Assembly (NCBI GenBank): GCA_964353015.1
Contig: CAYGUA010000008.1
Coordinates: 108,408 to 172,407 of the forward strand
Source: JAMZMI01 sp964353015
GTDB lineage: Bacteria; Bacteroidota; Bacteroidia; Cytophagales; Cyclobacteriaceae
DNA length: 64,000 nt
Direction: 5' to 3'
This document shows positions 32,026 through 41,741 of the stretch, piece by piece. The notes below the pieces were generated by a model. The model made no database searches, was not told the origin of the DNA, and was given only the letters and a program-made list of their open reading frames with translations. Position 1 is the first letter of the stretch; each line of letters begins with the position of its first letter. A program made the translations under genes and the position numbers.

Positions 32026-34701
32026 ATGAGCATTTCTACAAAATATGATCCGTCGGCCATAGAGGACAAATGGTATTCTTATTGGATGGAAAATGGTTTA
32101 TTCAAAGCCACAGCCAATCCTGAAAAAGAACCATATTCTATCGTGATTCCTCCTCCCAATGTCACAGGCGTGTTGCATATGGGACATATGCTCAACAATA
32201 CAATTCAGGATATTCTCATAAGAAAGGCTCGGATGGAAGGTAAAGAAGCATGCTGGGTTCCGGGAACGGATCATGCCTCTATCGCTACTGAAGCCAAAGT
32301 TGTTGCTATGCTGCGTGAGCGTGGCATCAAAAAAAGTGATTTATCACGAGATGAATTCCTGAAATATGCCTGGGAATGGAAAGAAAAATATGGCGGAATC
32401 ATTCTCGAGCAGCTGAAAAAACTTGGAGCTTCATGTGATTGGGATCGCACCTCATTCACGATGGATGAAGGATATTATAAAGCCGTAATCCGTGTTTTTG
32501 TTGATCTACACAAAAAAGGCTTCATCTACAGAGGTTTGCGTATGATCAACTGGGATACCGAAGCGCAAACAGCCCTGTCCAATGAAGAAGTGATCTACAA
32601 GGAAGACGGAGAAAAAGCGACATTGTATTCAGTCAAATATCAAATTAAGGATTCTGATCAGTTTGTTACGATCGCTACCGTAAGACCGGAAACGATACTC
32701 GGTGATGCTGCAATAGCGGTAAATCCAAAGGATAGCAGATACACCCATCTTATTGGTAAATATGCTTTGGTTCCTTTCATCAATAGAGAAATTCCAATTA
32801 TTGCCGATGATTACGTGGAGCTTGATTTTGGTACCGGATGTTTGAAAGTAACACCAGCTCATGATCCAAATGACTATGAAATTGGTCAAAGACATAATCT
32901 AGAAGTAATAGACACTATCAACTTGGATGGCACGCTCAATGAAGCCTGTGGTATCGAGAAGTTTATAGGTGTGGATCGATTCAAAGTCAGAAAGCTAATA
33001 ATCAAAGATCTTGAAGAGGCAGGACAGCTAGTAGGCACAGAAGATTTTGTTACCAGAATTGGTAGATCCGAAAGAACCAATACCGTAGTGGAGCCAAAGC
33101 TTTCACTTCAGTGGTTCATCAATATGAAAGACATATCAAGGAAAGCTCATCAAGCAGTAATGGAAGATGAGGTTCTATTATATCCTTCAAAATTCAAGAA
33201 TACCTATAACCACTGGATGGAAAATGTCCGTGATTGGTGCATTTCCCGCCAGCTTTGGTGGGGTCAGCGGATTCCGGCTTATTTCTACGGAACAGGTGAG
33301 GATGATTATGCCGTAGGTGAAACGATCGAAGAAGCTTTGGCTGTGGCCAAAACAAAAACCGGTAATCCAAACCTGACAACTGCGGATTTAAAACAAGATG
33401 AAGACGTACTGGATACATGGGCTTCTTCATGGCTGTTTCCACAGGCAGTTTTTGACGGATTCAATGACGAATGTTTTGACAGAGAAACGGGAAAGATTAT
33501 TCCTGGAAAAAACAAAGATCTCGATTACTTCTACCCTACTGATACCTTAGTCACTGCACCAGAAATTCTGTTTTTCTGGGTAGCAAGAATGATCATAGCC
33601 GGATATGAATACAATGGCGAGAAACCTTTCAAAAATGTATATCTCACTGGAATAGTAAGAGATAAGCAGCGCAGAAAAATGTCAAAATCTCTTGGCAATT
33701 CACCAGATCCACTTGATCTTATCAAGCAATATGGAGCAGATGGCGTGCGAACAGGAATGCTGTTTTCTTCACCTGCTGGAAATGATTTGCTTTTCGATGA
33801 GAAACTGGTGGAGCAAGGAAGAAATTTCTCCAATAAAATATGGAACGCATTTAGGCTGGTAAAAGGCTGGGAAGTAAAAGATATGGATCAGCCAAGCGAA
33901 AATGCACTAGCCATTTCGTGGTTTGAAAGTCGATTAAATCAATCGATCGCTGAGCTTGAGGATCACTTCAGCAAATTCAGAATGTCGGATGCCCTGATGA
34001 CCATTTATAAGTTAGTATGGAATGACTTCTGTAGCTGGTATCTGGAATGGATCAAACCGGCTTATGAGCAACCTATTGACGCCAAGACACTACAAGGCAC
34101 GAACCAAATTTTTGAGCGATTGATGCAGATCATTCACCCATTTATGCCATTCATTTCTGAAGAACTGTGGCACGGACTGAAAGAAAGAAGCAATGAGCCA
34201 ATCATAACATCAGCTTGGCCAACGGCCGAAGGATTTGATGACTCAGTTCTGAAATCAGGTGAATTGCTATTTGAAATCACTTCGAACATCCGAAATCTGA
34301 GAAGCACCAAAGGAATTTCTCCGAAAGAAGTTTTGGAACTGGTTATCAAAACGACCGACGAAAACTCAATTCAACCAATAATCAGCTCCATTCAAAAGCT
34401 TGGAAATATCTCTGGAATCACGTTTTCCTCCGAGAAACCAGAAAATTGCGCAGGTTTCGTCCTTGGTTCAGATGAATATTTTATTCCTGTAACATTAGAA
34501 ATAGATGTAGAAGCAGAGAGGAAAAAGCTGGAAGAGGAGTTGGCATACACTCAAGGTTTTCTTTCATCTGTTGATAAAAAATTGAGCAATGAGAAATTCG
34601 TAAATGGAGCACCTGCTCAGGTTATCGAAAACGAAAGGAAGAAAAAAGCTGATGCCGAAGCGAAAATCAAAGCGATTGAAGCAAGTTTGGCTGGATTGTA
34701 A
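32026..34701 (+). CDS. valS: Valyl-tRNA synthetase
   Basis: 891 residues, usual length. It charges tRNA-Val. Class I HIGH motif as PPPNVTGVLHMGHM near residue 45, a CP1 editing domain (about 190-340; ATVRPETILGDAAI), KMSKS as RRKMSKSLGN near residue 550, an anticodon-binding domain, and a C-terminal coiled-coil arm (EAERKKLEEELAYTQGF...AKIKAIEASLAGL). Transcribed from its own promoter and convergent with the HTH gene, 10 bases apart at the stops. Confidence 0.98.
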   Translation: MSISTKYDPSAIEDKWYSYWMENGLFKATANPEKEPYSIVIPPPNVTGVLHMGHMLNNTIQDILIRKARMEGKEACWVPGTDHASIATEAKVVAMLRERGIKKSDLSRDEFLKYAWEWKEKYGGIILEQLKKLGASCDWDRTSFTMDEGYYKAVIRVFVDLHKKGFIYRGLRMINWDTEAQTALSNEEVIYKEDGEKATLYSVKYQIKDSDQFVTIATVRPETILGDAAIAVNPKDSRYTHLIGKYALVPFINREIPIIADDYVELDFGTGCLKVTPAHDPNDYEIGQRHNLEVIDTINLDGTLNEACGIEKFIGVDRFKVRKLIIKDLEEAGQLVGTEDFVTRIGRSERTNTVVEPKLSLQWFINMKDISRKAHQAVMEDEVLLYPSKFKNTYNHWMENVRDWCISRQLWWGQRIPAYFYGTGEDDYAVGETIEEALAVAKTKTGNPNLTTADLKQDEDVLDTWASSWLFPQAVFDGFNDECFDRETGKIIPGKNKDLDYFYPTDTLVTAPEILFFWVARMIIAGYEYNGEKPFKNVYLTGIVRDKQRRKMSKSLGNSPDPLDLIKQYGADGVRTGMLFSSPAGNDLLFDEKLVEQGRNFSNKIWNAFRLVKGWEVKDMDQPSENALAISWFESRLNQSIAELEDHFSKFRMSDALMTIYKLVWNDFCSWYLEWIKPAYEQPIDAKTLQGTNQIFERLMQIIHPFMPFISEELWHGLKERSNEPIITSAWPTAEGFDDSVLKSGELLFEITSNIRNLRSTKGISPKEVLELVIKTTDENSIQPIISSIQKLGNISGITFSSEKPENCAGFVLGSDEYFIPVTLEIDVEAERKKLEEELAYTQGFLSSVDKKLSNEKFVNGAPAQVIENERKKKADAEAKIKAIEASLAGL

Positions 34702-34711
34702 ACCAGCCAAA

Positions 34712-35722
34712 TTAATCTTCCTTGATATGATCTTCTAATTTTTTAAGCTGCTTAAGGCTTCTATTAAAAAACTGATAACGTATTGTTTGAGATACTCCAG
34801 TTATCAAATTGGATTTACTAATGATTGAGTTAAGCCAATCTGAAGTTTCATTTGCAAAATCCGTATGCTCAGTGTGAATTGCCCCACATGTAAGCTGATC
34901 AAGGTATATTCTGCTGATACCGCCTAGTCTAACCAGTACACTGACCTTTTCTATTTCGATCTCGCTGTAATAAAGCGATAGTTTCTCACCTATGATCGTC
35001 GGGTTTTCAAAATCATCTTGCTTACGGCCTGTATCACATACTTTATGAATGTATTCAATGAGTGCTTTCACATCAGCACAGACTGCTAAAGCGTCATCTT
35101 TTTTTGCAAACATTCCCGCATCCCAATAAAATTGAATTTGGTGGATGGTTCCCATGACCGTAGCATCAACCCAAATTTCTGTAGAAGGAACCTCCAGATA
35201 GGATCGAAATAATCTGTTTCCTAACTCAATAATTTCATTTTCAATTTTATCAGGAGAAAATATTTCATTTTGCAGGCTTTGCACATTCATAATAGACTTG
35301 AACCAATAGAAAGTCTTAAATGCAGTGAGCGTAGGAAATTTGAAATAATGAAATATCGGCAAACCCTGCCCTGCATAAATGATGTGCTTATCGTCCGCTC
35401 TTGCCAATCTTACTCGATCCATCTCACTACACAACTCAGAAAGATACTGAATGAAATTTTCCTTGGAACCAAGCAGAGTTTTGTACCGAAATGGCACTAT
35501 CTGAACATCCGGCGAATTATTAAAAGCATCGAATGAAACTTTATAATAGTTACATATCACTCCAATCTCATTAAATGTCAGAGATGTTTCACCTCTAAGT
35601 CTGCGATAGGCACTATCATTACTTACTTTGAGTAAATCAGCAAGTTCATTCACAAAACTTATGTTGGAACTTATGCTTTTTTGGATGTTTTCCAAAAACC
35701 GAACTTGTTGAATTTGCTTCAT
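34712..35722 (-). CDS. XRE-like HTH transcription regulator with uncharacterised C-terminal domain
   Basis: 336 residues. An N-terminal helix-turn-helix (about 15-65; NELADLLKVSNDSAYRRLRGETSLTFNEIGVICNYYKVSFDAF) is followed by about 270 mostly helical residues with no recognised fold, a layout common in Bacteroidota regulators of unknown signal. Divergent from the CsgG-like gene at 35953, with TTTGCA repeats between, which suggests control of itself and perhaps of that neighbour. Confidence 0.78.
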   Translation of the reverse strand: MKQIQQVRFLENIQKSISSNISFVNELADLLKVSNDSAYRRLRGETSLTFNEIGVICNYYKVSFDAFNNSPDVQIVPFRYKTLLGSKENFIQYLSELCSEMDRVRLARADDKHIIYAGQGLPIFHYFKFPTLTAFKTFYWFKSIMNVQSLQNEIFSPDKIENEIIELGNRLFRSYLEVPSTEIWVDATVMGTIHQIQFYWDAGMFAKKDDALAVCADVKALIEYIHKVCDTGRKQDDFENPTIIGEKLSLYYSEIEIEKVSVLVRLGGISRIYLDQLTCGAIHTEHTDFANETSDWLNSIISKSNLITGVSQTIRYQFFNRSLKQLKKLEDHIKED

Positions 35723-35743
35723 TCAGAAGAAGTTGAATTTTAT

Positions 35744-35760
35744 TTTGCAATATCTGCAAA
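35744..35760. promoter_or_regulatory. Possible operator of the HTH regulator
   Basis: A perfect inverted repeat TTTGCA-N5-TGCAAA, 22-38 bases upstream of the regulator start. Further TTTGCA half-sites occur at 35775-35780 and 35855-35860 in the same divergent gap. Confidence 0.4.
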
Positions 35761-35952
35761 TCAAGGTAATACTATTTGCAAAAAATACCAATAACATATA
35801 CCCATTAGGATTATTTCTAACAAGACGCTTACTATTATTTAAAGAATGAGGCGGCTTTGCAATTTTTAATAGAATCAGCTCTGCAACCTCAAAAATCCGT
35901 TTCTTTCGCCTGCTTAGAATGCTAAACTTTGATCAAATCAAATAACAAAATC

Positions 35953-37053
35953 ATGAAAAACTTAGCTATCAAAATCATCATGAAAGTGATATTCCTAATT
36001 GGAATTTTCACAATTCTGCAAGCGCAGGAGAAACAAACAATTGCGCTCATAAGTATCGACACGAGAAATTTGGATATCGAAAATGGCACCATGGCTAATA
36101 TGCTTCGGTTAGAATTAGAAAAAATTGATCGATTTGAAGTCCTTGACAAATATGACGTCAGTACCACCTTAGAAATAAATGAAATTGACCCAAGTAGTTG
36201 CTTTGGAAAAAACGCATTAATTCATGCAGGCACATTACTAAAAGCTGACAAAATCATCACAGGAAATGCAGAATTATATGGTGACAAAATTGTGCTCATT
36301 CTTCGATTGGTTGATGTCAAAGGTGCTCGAGTAGAAACCACGAGTGTGATGGAATATTTAAATGCCCAGTCCGAAATTCAGACAATGGGCATGATTTCCC
36401 TCAATGATTTACTAAAAATAGAAAATGATCCTCACCTGGTAGACCTCTTGATTAACTATAGCTTACCAATTACAACCAGACAAACCACTAGCAATCTCAA
36501 TGGCCCACGGATGGGTGCTGTCTATACCATGGGAAGTAATGGAGATCGCCTAAAAGCTTCCAAAAATGAAGGCGGTTACAATATGTTTCCGGTTTCGATG
36601 ATGTTTGGTTATCAATATGAAAAACAATATATGAGTGCTGGCGATTTTCAAGCATTAGTAGAAATGGTCGTAGCGGTGAACGGACTGGAAAGCGGCACGA
36701 TAATTCCTTCAGTTACTTTTCTAAATGGGTTTAGATTCAACAAGAGTGGATTTGAATTTGGTCTTGGCCCAGTTTTGAGGTTAGTTAAAACGGAAGAAGG
36801 TTATTATAGCAAAGGCGAATGGATCAGAACCAAAAATAATCCTGATGTACCTGAAAATGTAAAAACTGAAAATCTAGTTGATAATCGTGGTATTCTCAGA
36901 GCTTCTCTGGGGATGATTGTAGCTGTTGGTAAAACTTTTAAATCTGGCTATTTAAATATGCCTGTCAACCTATATTTATCTCCAATAAAGAGCGGATCAA
37001 TCGTCGGACTGACCATCGGTTTTAATACCTCCAAAAAGCCAAGTTTCAATTAA
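35953..37053 (+). CDS. Secreted CsgG/FlgO-like protein
   Basis: 366 residues from ATG 35953. A signal peptide (MKNLAIKIIMKVIFLIGIFTILQA-Q) is followed by a CsgG/FlgO/LpoB-type alpha/beta domain (about 25-160; IALISIDTRNLDIENGTMANMLRLELEKIDRFEVLDK, then LKADKIITGNAELYGDKIVLILRLVD). The C-terminal half has alternating strands (GFRFNKSGFEFGLGPVLRLV, GYLNMPVNLYLSPIKSGSIVGLTIGF) and looks like a small outer-membrane barrel. An N-terminal extension from TTG 35929 would spoil the signal. Function unknown. Divergent from the HTH regulator. Confidence 0.72.
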   Translation: MKNLAIKIIMKVIFLIGIFTILQAQEKQTIALISIDTRNLDIENGTMANMLRLELEKIDRFEVLDKYDVSTTLEINEIDPSSCFGKNALIHAGTLLKADKIITGNAELYGDKIVLILRLVDVKGARVETTSVMEYLNAQSEIQTMGMISLNDLLKIENDPHLVDLLINYSLPITTRQTTSNLNGPRMGAVYTMGSNGDRLKASKNEGGYNMFPVSMMFGYQYEKQYMSAGDFQALVEMVVAVNGLESGTIIPSVTFLNGFRFNKSGFEFGLGPVLRLVKTEEGYYSKGEWIRTKNNPDVPENVKTENLVDNRGILRASLGMIVAVGKTFKSGYLNMPVNLYLSPIKSGSIVGLTIGFNTSKKPSFN

Positions 37054-37063
37054 TCAAATTATC

Positions 37064-37091
37064 ATTGGTTGGGTGACTCCATCCAACCAAT
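37064..37091 (+). terminator. Hairpin after the CsgG-like gene
   Basis: A perfect nine-base-pair stem (ATTGGTTGG with CCAACCAAT) and ten-base loop, 11 bases after the stop. No T-run follows, so termination is likely but not certain. Confidence 0.45.
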
Positions 37092-37151
37092 TCATTAAGT
37101 CAATATTCGTAAACTAAAGCATGTATCCACCTTTCTAGGAAAAGAAAGTGT

Positions 37152-38378
37152 TTACATCCTAGCTGCAATCAGCAAATTCAGATCTTTATAACCCAAATTG
37201 AATTTTTTGGCAAGATGAATATTGGTCACACTACCACGATAGGTGTACACACCTTTCATAAACCAACGATGACTAAAGATCATTTCATCCACACCACCTG
37301 CTTCTGCCACATTGAGCAACATCGGTGTAAGAATATTGGAGACTGCCATGGAGGCAGTTCGGGAAACGCGTGAAGCTAAGTTTGGAACGCAGTAGTGGAT
37401 GACGTCATATTTTTTGAACGTCGGGCGTTTATGATTTGTCATTTCTGAAGTCGCAATGCATCCTCCCTGATCAATGCTAACATCAATTATTATCGAACCA
37501 GGTTTCATTTCTGCTACCATCTCATCTGACACCACACACATGTTGTGTCCCTTTTCTGGTCGGATAGCACCAATGACTACATCCGCATTTTTAAGTGCTC
37601 TACCAAGAGTTGCATTGTCGATTGTTGAGGTATGAATCTGCTGACCTAGCGCATGTTTGATTCTGCGCAGTTTATATATATGATTATCAAAAATCTGAAT
37701 ATCTACTCCAAGTCCCAGACAAGCACGAGCTGCATATTCAGCGACTGTTCCTGCTCCCAAAATCAAAACCTGAGTAGGAGGTACACCTGTTATTCCACCA
37801 AGAATTACTCCTTGTCCACCTGTTGTATTGCTGAGTAGCTCAGCCGCAATCAGCATCACAGCTGATCCTGCAATCTCACTCATAGCACGAACCAAAGGCA
37901 AACCACCAACTTTATCTTCTATAAATTCATAAGCCAGGCCAGTAATTCTTTTCCTGTTGAGCGCATGAATATAATCTGCAGATTGATGCCCTGTTTGAAA
38001 TGCTGAGATGACAGCACTTCCGTCCTGCATCCATTCTATTTCTGACATGGTAGGCGGCTCTACCTTCAATATCAATTTGGATTGATAAACTTCCTTTGCG
38101 GATCGAACTATTTTGGCTCCTGCTTCGCTGTATTCATTATCTGAATAATTGGCTGAAGTACCCGCCCCAGCTTCTATCCAAACTTCATGGCCATTATTGA
38201 CCAATACATCCACAGACTCTGGCTTCAAAGAAACACGACTTTCCTGAAGTGAAATTTCTTTGGGTACACCAATAAATAATGAGTTTCTTGATTTTTTGAT
38301 TTTGGCAGGTGCTTCCTGCGTATATAGGCTTTGATCTCTTGCTAGCTCTGCAAAACCTGATTTCATTTTATCCGCCAT
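37152..38378 (-). CDS. ald: Alanine dehydrogenase
   Basis: 408 residues, a little longer than the usual 370 because of an N-terminal tail of about 30 residues before FIGVPKEISLQESRVSLKPE. It interconverts L-alanine and pyruvate with NAD. Substrate residues lie in the KE..ESRV block and K in LILKVEPP; the NAD site is LILGAGTVAEYAARACLGLG. The pyridine-nucleotide transhydrogenase alpha subunit shares this fold, but no beta subunit is present. It ends 94 bases downstream in convergence with the CsgG-like gene. Confidence 0.9.
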   Translation of the reverse strand: MADKMKSGFAELARDQSLYTQEAPAKIKKSRNSLFIGVPKEISLQESRVSLKPESVDVLVNNGHEVWIEAGAGTSANYSDNEYSEAGAKIVRSAKEVYQSKLILKVEPPTMSEIEWMQDGSAVISAFQTGHQSADYIHALNRKRITGLAYEFIEDKVGGLPLVRAMSEIAGSAVMLIAAELLSNTTGGQGVILGGITGVPPTQVLILGAGTVAEYAARACLGLGVDIQIFDNHIYKLRRIKHALGQQIHTSTIDNATLGRALKNADVVIGAIRPEKGHNMCVVSDEMVAEMKPGSIIIDVSIDQGGCIATSEMTNHKRPTFKKYDVIHYCVPNLASRVSRTASMAVSNILTPMLLNVAEAGGVDEMIFSHRWFMKGVYTYRGSVTNIHLAKKFNLGYKDLNLLIAARM

Positions 38379-38385
38379 ACCATTT

Positions 38386-38811
38386 TCAGCCCCGGATTGT
38401 GATGGTTAGTTCCCGGTCGGTTACGCCTACTAATTTAATACATATTTCAAGGTGTTGCTCAGGAATCAATTCTTTTATCATTTCCGGCCATTCAATCAAG
38501 CAGACATCATTGGAATAAAAATATTCTTCCGCTCCAATATCCTGTGCTTCCAGTAAATTTTTAATTCGATAAAAATCAAAATGATAAACCGATAGGCCTT
38601 CCGAGTCTAGGTATTCATTGACGATTGAAAAGGTGGGTGAGCTGGTATTGTCCACCACTCCTAGTTCCTCACAAATTTGTTTTATGAATGTTGTTTTTCC
38701 TGCTCCCATTTCTCCATAAAAGCAAGCAACAGGATGATCTGAAAGCATCTCAACTACCTTTTGAGCTGGTGCTTTCAGATCATTAATACTGGAAATAGAA
38801 AAACTTATCAT
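38386..38811 (-). CDS. tsaE: tRNA threonylcarbamoyladenosine biosynthesis ATPase TsaE
   Basis: 141 residues, normal length. The Walker A is GEMGAGKTTFIK near residue 35; downstream TSSPTFSIVNEY and the YHFDFYRIK strand are TsaE hallmarks. It supports TsaB/TsaD in making t6A37 on tRNAs reading ANN codons. Start overlaps the porX stop by four bases (ATGA), so the pair is translationally coupled. Confidence 0.95.
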   Translation of the reverse strand: MISFSISSINDLKAPAQKVVEMLSDHPVACFYGEMGAGKTTFIKQICEELGVVDNTSSPTFSIVNEYLDSEGLSVYHFDFYRIKNLLEAQDIGAEEYFYSNDVCLIEWPEMIKELIPEQHLEICIKLVGVTDRELTITIRG

Positions 38812-40358
38812 TTGGGCTCCAAAACTACAAAAGGAATGATCATTTCCTCCATACTCAATCCACCATGTTGGAAGGTGTCTTTGTAGTAATTGACATAATA
38901 ATTGAAATTGTTCGGATAGGCGAAGAAATAATCCTCCCTGGCGAAAGCAAACGAAGTACTTACATTCACTTTCGGTAGATTCAAACTTTCTGGCTTTCTG
39001 CTGGCATAGACTCCATCTTCATCAAATGCGAGGTTTTTACCCTGCTTATATCTTAAGTTGGTATTTGTGTTTCTGTCTCCCACAATTTTATATGGTCGCT
39101 TTACCCTGATTGTGCCATGATCCGTTGTGATGACCACTTTTACATCCTTATTTGATAAAAACTTAAGTAGGTCAAACAAAGAAGAATGCCCAAACCAGGA
39201 TTTTGTAAGAGACCTGTAAGCAGATTCATCTGGCGCCAATTCACGAATCATTGCCATATCTGTTCGTGCATGTGATAGCATGTCCACAAAGTTGAAAACT
39301 ATGGCATTGAGTTGATTCTTTAACAGATTGGTCGCATTCTCAACCAATTGTTTTCCATCTGCAGCTTTGATAATTTTATTGTAAGAGAATTTAATATCCA
39401 GCCGTTCCTTCTGTAGATTTTTTTCGAGAAGTTCCTTTTCAAACATATTTTTTCCACCCTCTTCATCTTCACCATTCCAAAGATCCGGATGTCTTCGCTC
39501 TATTTCAATCGGCATCATTCCAGCGAAGAGTGCATTTCGAGCATAAGCTGTGGTGGTCGGTAAGATGGAATAATAATTATCCTTTTCTCTAATATTAAAA
39601 AACTCCGCAATCTCTGGCTCCAACACTTCCCATTGATCAAAACGAAGGTTATCAATAACAATTAGAAATACAGGTTTTTCCTCGCTCAACAATGGAAACA
39701 CTTTCTTCTTCAATAATTCATGCGACATCACCGGACGATTGCTTCCCGGTACATTCAACCATGTTTCATATTCGTTTTCAACAAAATCACAAAATCGCTG
39801 ATTGGCCTCCACCTGTTGAGTTGAGAGTACCTCCCCCATGCTTTTATCCTGAGTACCATCAATTTCCAAATCCCAATAAACCAATTTGCGATAGAGCTCT
39901 GACCAGCCCTGATGATCATCCAAATCCTGAACTTCCATACTTAGCTTTTGAAATTCCTGCATGTAACCCTGATTGGTCTTTTCGGAAATTATCCGCTTGT
40001 TGTCCAAAATTTTCTTTGCAGACAGCAGGATCTGATTCGGATTTAGAGGCTTGATAAGGTAATCGGCTATCTTAGATCCAATGGCTTCTTCCATGATCTG
40101 CTCCTCTTCACTTTTGGTGATCATCACTACTGGCAGATTGGGATGTGTGGATTTAATATAATTCAGAGTTTCTAGTCCCGTCATTCCAGGCATATTCTCA
40201 TCTAGAAAAACCAGATCAAAAACTTCATGATCAATTTTTTCAAGCGCATCTGCACCACTGTTTACAGGCACGATATCATACCCCTTCTGATTCAAAAACA
40301 ATATATGCGGCTTCAACAAATCGATTTCATCATCAGCCCAGAGAATTTTGTACTTCAT
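38808..40358 (-). CDS. porX: PorX, response regulator with PglZ phosphatase-like domain
   Basis: 516 residues: receiver domain (about 1-120; acidic pair D9-D10, phosphoacceptor D53 in LVFLDENMPG, Lys in DYLIKPL), a helical linker, and a PglZ/alkaline-phosphatase-like domain (about 215-515; VIDNLRFDQ, nucleophile region LPTTTAYARNALFAG, TTDHGT). PorX with kinase PorY controls type IX secretion in Porphyromonas and relatives, and the PglZ domain is a zinc phosphodiesterase acting on oligonucleotides. porY is not in the window. Operon with tsaE and possibly ald. Confidence 0.95.
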   Translation of the reverse strand: MKYKILWADDEIDLLKPHILFLNQKGYDIVPVNSGADALEKIDHEVFDLVFLDENMPGMTGLETLNYIKSTHPNLPVVMITKSEEEQIMEEAIGSKIADYLIKPLNPNQILLSAKKILDNKRIISEKTNQGYMQEFQKLSMEVQDLDDHQGWSELYRKLVYWDLEIDGTQDKSMGEVLSTQQVEANQRFCDFVENEYETWLNVPGSNRPVMSHELLKKKVFPLLSEEKPVFLIVIDNLRFDQWEVLEPEIAEFFNIREKDNYYSILPTTTAYARNALFAGMMPIEIERRHPDLWNGEDEEGGKNMFEKELLEKNLQKERLDIKFSYNKIIKAADGKQLVENATNLLKNQLNAIVFNFVDMLSHARTDMAMIRELAPDESAYRSLTKSWFGHSSLFDLLKFLSNKDVKVVITTDHGTIRVKRPYKIVGDRNTNTNLRYKQGKNLAFDEDGVYASRKPESLNLPKVNVSTSFAFAREDYFFAYPNNFNYYVNYYKDTFQHGGLSMEEMIIPFVVLEPK

Positions 40359-40468
40359 TAAAATTTTGTTTGTTTGAAAAGGAAACGGATAAAAACTTAA
40401 TCTGACGTATTTATTAACATCTTTTAAGTTTAGAATGAGATAAATTTCAACTCAAATTTACATTCCGC

Positions 40469-40476
40469 TATTTTTG
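40469..40476 (+). promoter_or_regulatory. Candidate -7 box of the HD-domain gene
   Basis: TATTTTTG matches TAnnTTTG and predicts a leader of about 30 bases before TTG 40512. Confidence 0.4.
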
Positions 40477-40511
40477 GAGAATATTAAGCAAAAATCTAAC
40501 CCAATCCTCTT

Positions 40512-41738
40512 TTGAACAAAAAGAAAATCCTAAATGATCCGGTTTACGGATTCATTACCATTTACAACGAACTCATCTTTGATATTATTGAACATCAATA
40601 TTTTCAAAGATTACGCAGGATCAAACAACTTGGGTTGACAGATTTGGTTTATCCTGGAGCGCATCATACCCGATTTCATCATGCCATTGGTGCCATGCAC
40701 CTGATGGAAAAAACGCTTAACAATCTGCGCAGCAAAGGGGTGATGATTTTCGATGCTGAGTATGAAGCAGCTATGATCGCGATCTTACTTCACGACATAG
40801 GTCACGGTCCATTTTCTCATACTCTGGAATTCAGCTTACTTAAAGAGGTCAATCACGAGCAAATATCACTTTGGCTTTTTGATAAACTCAATAAGGAATT
40901 CAGTGGAAAGCTGGAATTGGCCAAACAGGTCTTCGTTGGAACCTATCATCGGAAATTTCTTCATCAGTTAGTCTCGTCACAACTCGATGTAGATAGATTA
41001 GATTATCTCAGCCGAGACAGTTTTTTTACTGGTGTGCATGAAGGCACAATTGGTTCAGAGCGAATCATCAAAATGCTCAATGTGCACAATGATCATTTGG
41101 TCGTGGAAGAAAAAGGCATCTACAGTATTGAAAACTTTCTGAATGCCCGACGATTGATGTATTGGCAGGTATATCTCCACAAAACTGCAGTGGCGGCAGA
41201 ATCCATGCTTATTTCTTTGATAAAAAGAGCTAAAAAACTCACGCAGGAAGGCAAATCTGTAGTCGCAACCCCAGCACTCAGCATTTTTCTAGAGAGAAAT
41301 CTAAGCAAACAGGATTTCATTGATGATTCAGACTTATTAGAAGTTTTTGTTCGTCTGGACGATACTGATGTGTGGGGATCGATCAAACAATGGCTCTATC
41401 ATGACGATCTGATCCTTCGGTCACTCAGCAATGATTTGCTTTCCAGGAGACTTTTTAAAATAATACTCTCGAACGAGAAGATTGAGAAAACATTCATCGA
41501 GGGTCTGGAGAAAAAACTAATCAGTCAGGGTATTTCAAAACCAGATACGAAATATTTGATCCAAAAAGGCACAATAAGTAACGCTGCATATATAGTAAAA
41601 GATGAAAGCATTGGTATTTTGATGAAAAATGGACAAGTGCTGGATGTTGCCAAAGCTTCTGATTTACCCAATATCAAAGCGATCAGCAAGATTGTAACCA
41701 AACACTATGTGAGTTTCCCTAAAAGTCTGATGAAATAA
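40512..41738 (+). CDS. HD-domain phosphohydrolase (dGTPase/SAMHD1-like)
   Basis: 408 residues from TTG 40512. The conserved N-terminus KKKILNDPVYGFI starts at that codon and the next Met is far inside, so a TTG start is well supported. HD metal-site residues are visible: H in RFHHAIGAMHLM, HD in LLHDIGHGPFSHTLE, and D in QLDVDRLDYLSRD. Members hydrolyse nucleotides, often dNTPs; the exact substrate is unknown. The ABC ATPase gene follows 3 bases after the stop, so the two are one unit. Confidence 0.88.
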   Translation: MNKKKILNDPVYGFITIYNELIFDIIEHQYFQRLRRIKQLGLTDLVYPGAHHTRFHHAIGAMHLMEKTLNNLRSKGVMIFDAEYEAAMIAILLHDIGHGPFSHTLEFSLLKEVNHEQISLWLFDKLNKEFSGKLELAKQVFVGTYHRKFLHQLVSSQLDVDRLDYLSRDSFFTGVHEGTIGSERIIKMLNVHNDHLVVEEKGIYSIENFLNARRLMYWQVYLHKTAVAAESMLISLIKRAKKLTQEGKSVVATPALSIFLERNLSKQDFIDDSDLLEVFVRLDDTDVWGSIKQWLYHDDLILRSLSNDLLSRRLFKIILSNEKIEKTFIEGLEKKLISQGISKPDTKYLIQKGTISNAAYIVKDESIGILMKNGQVLDVAKASDLPNIKAISKIVTKHYVSFPKSLMK

Positions 41739-41741
41739 TCC

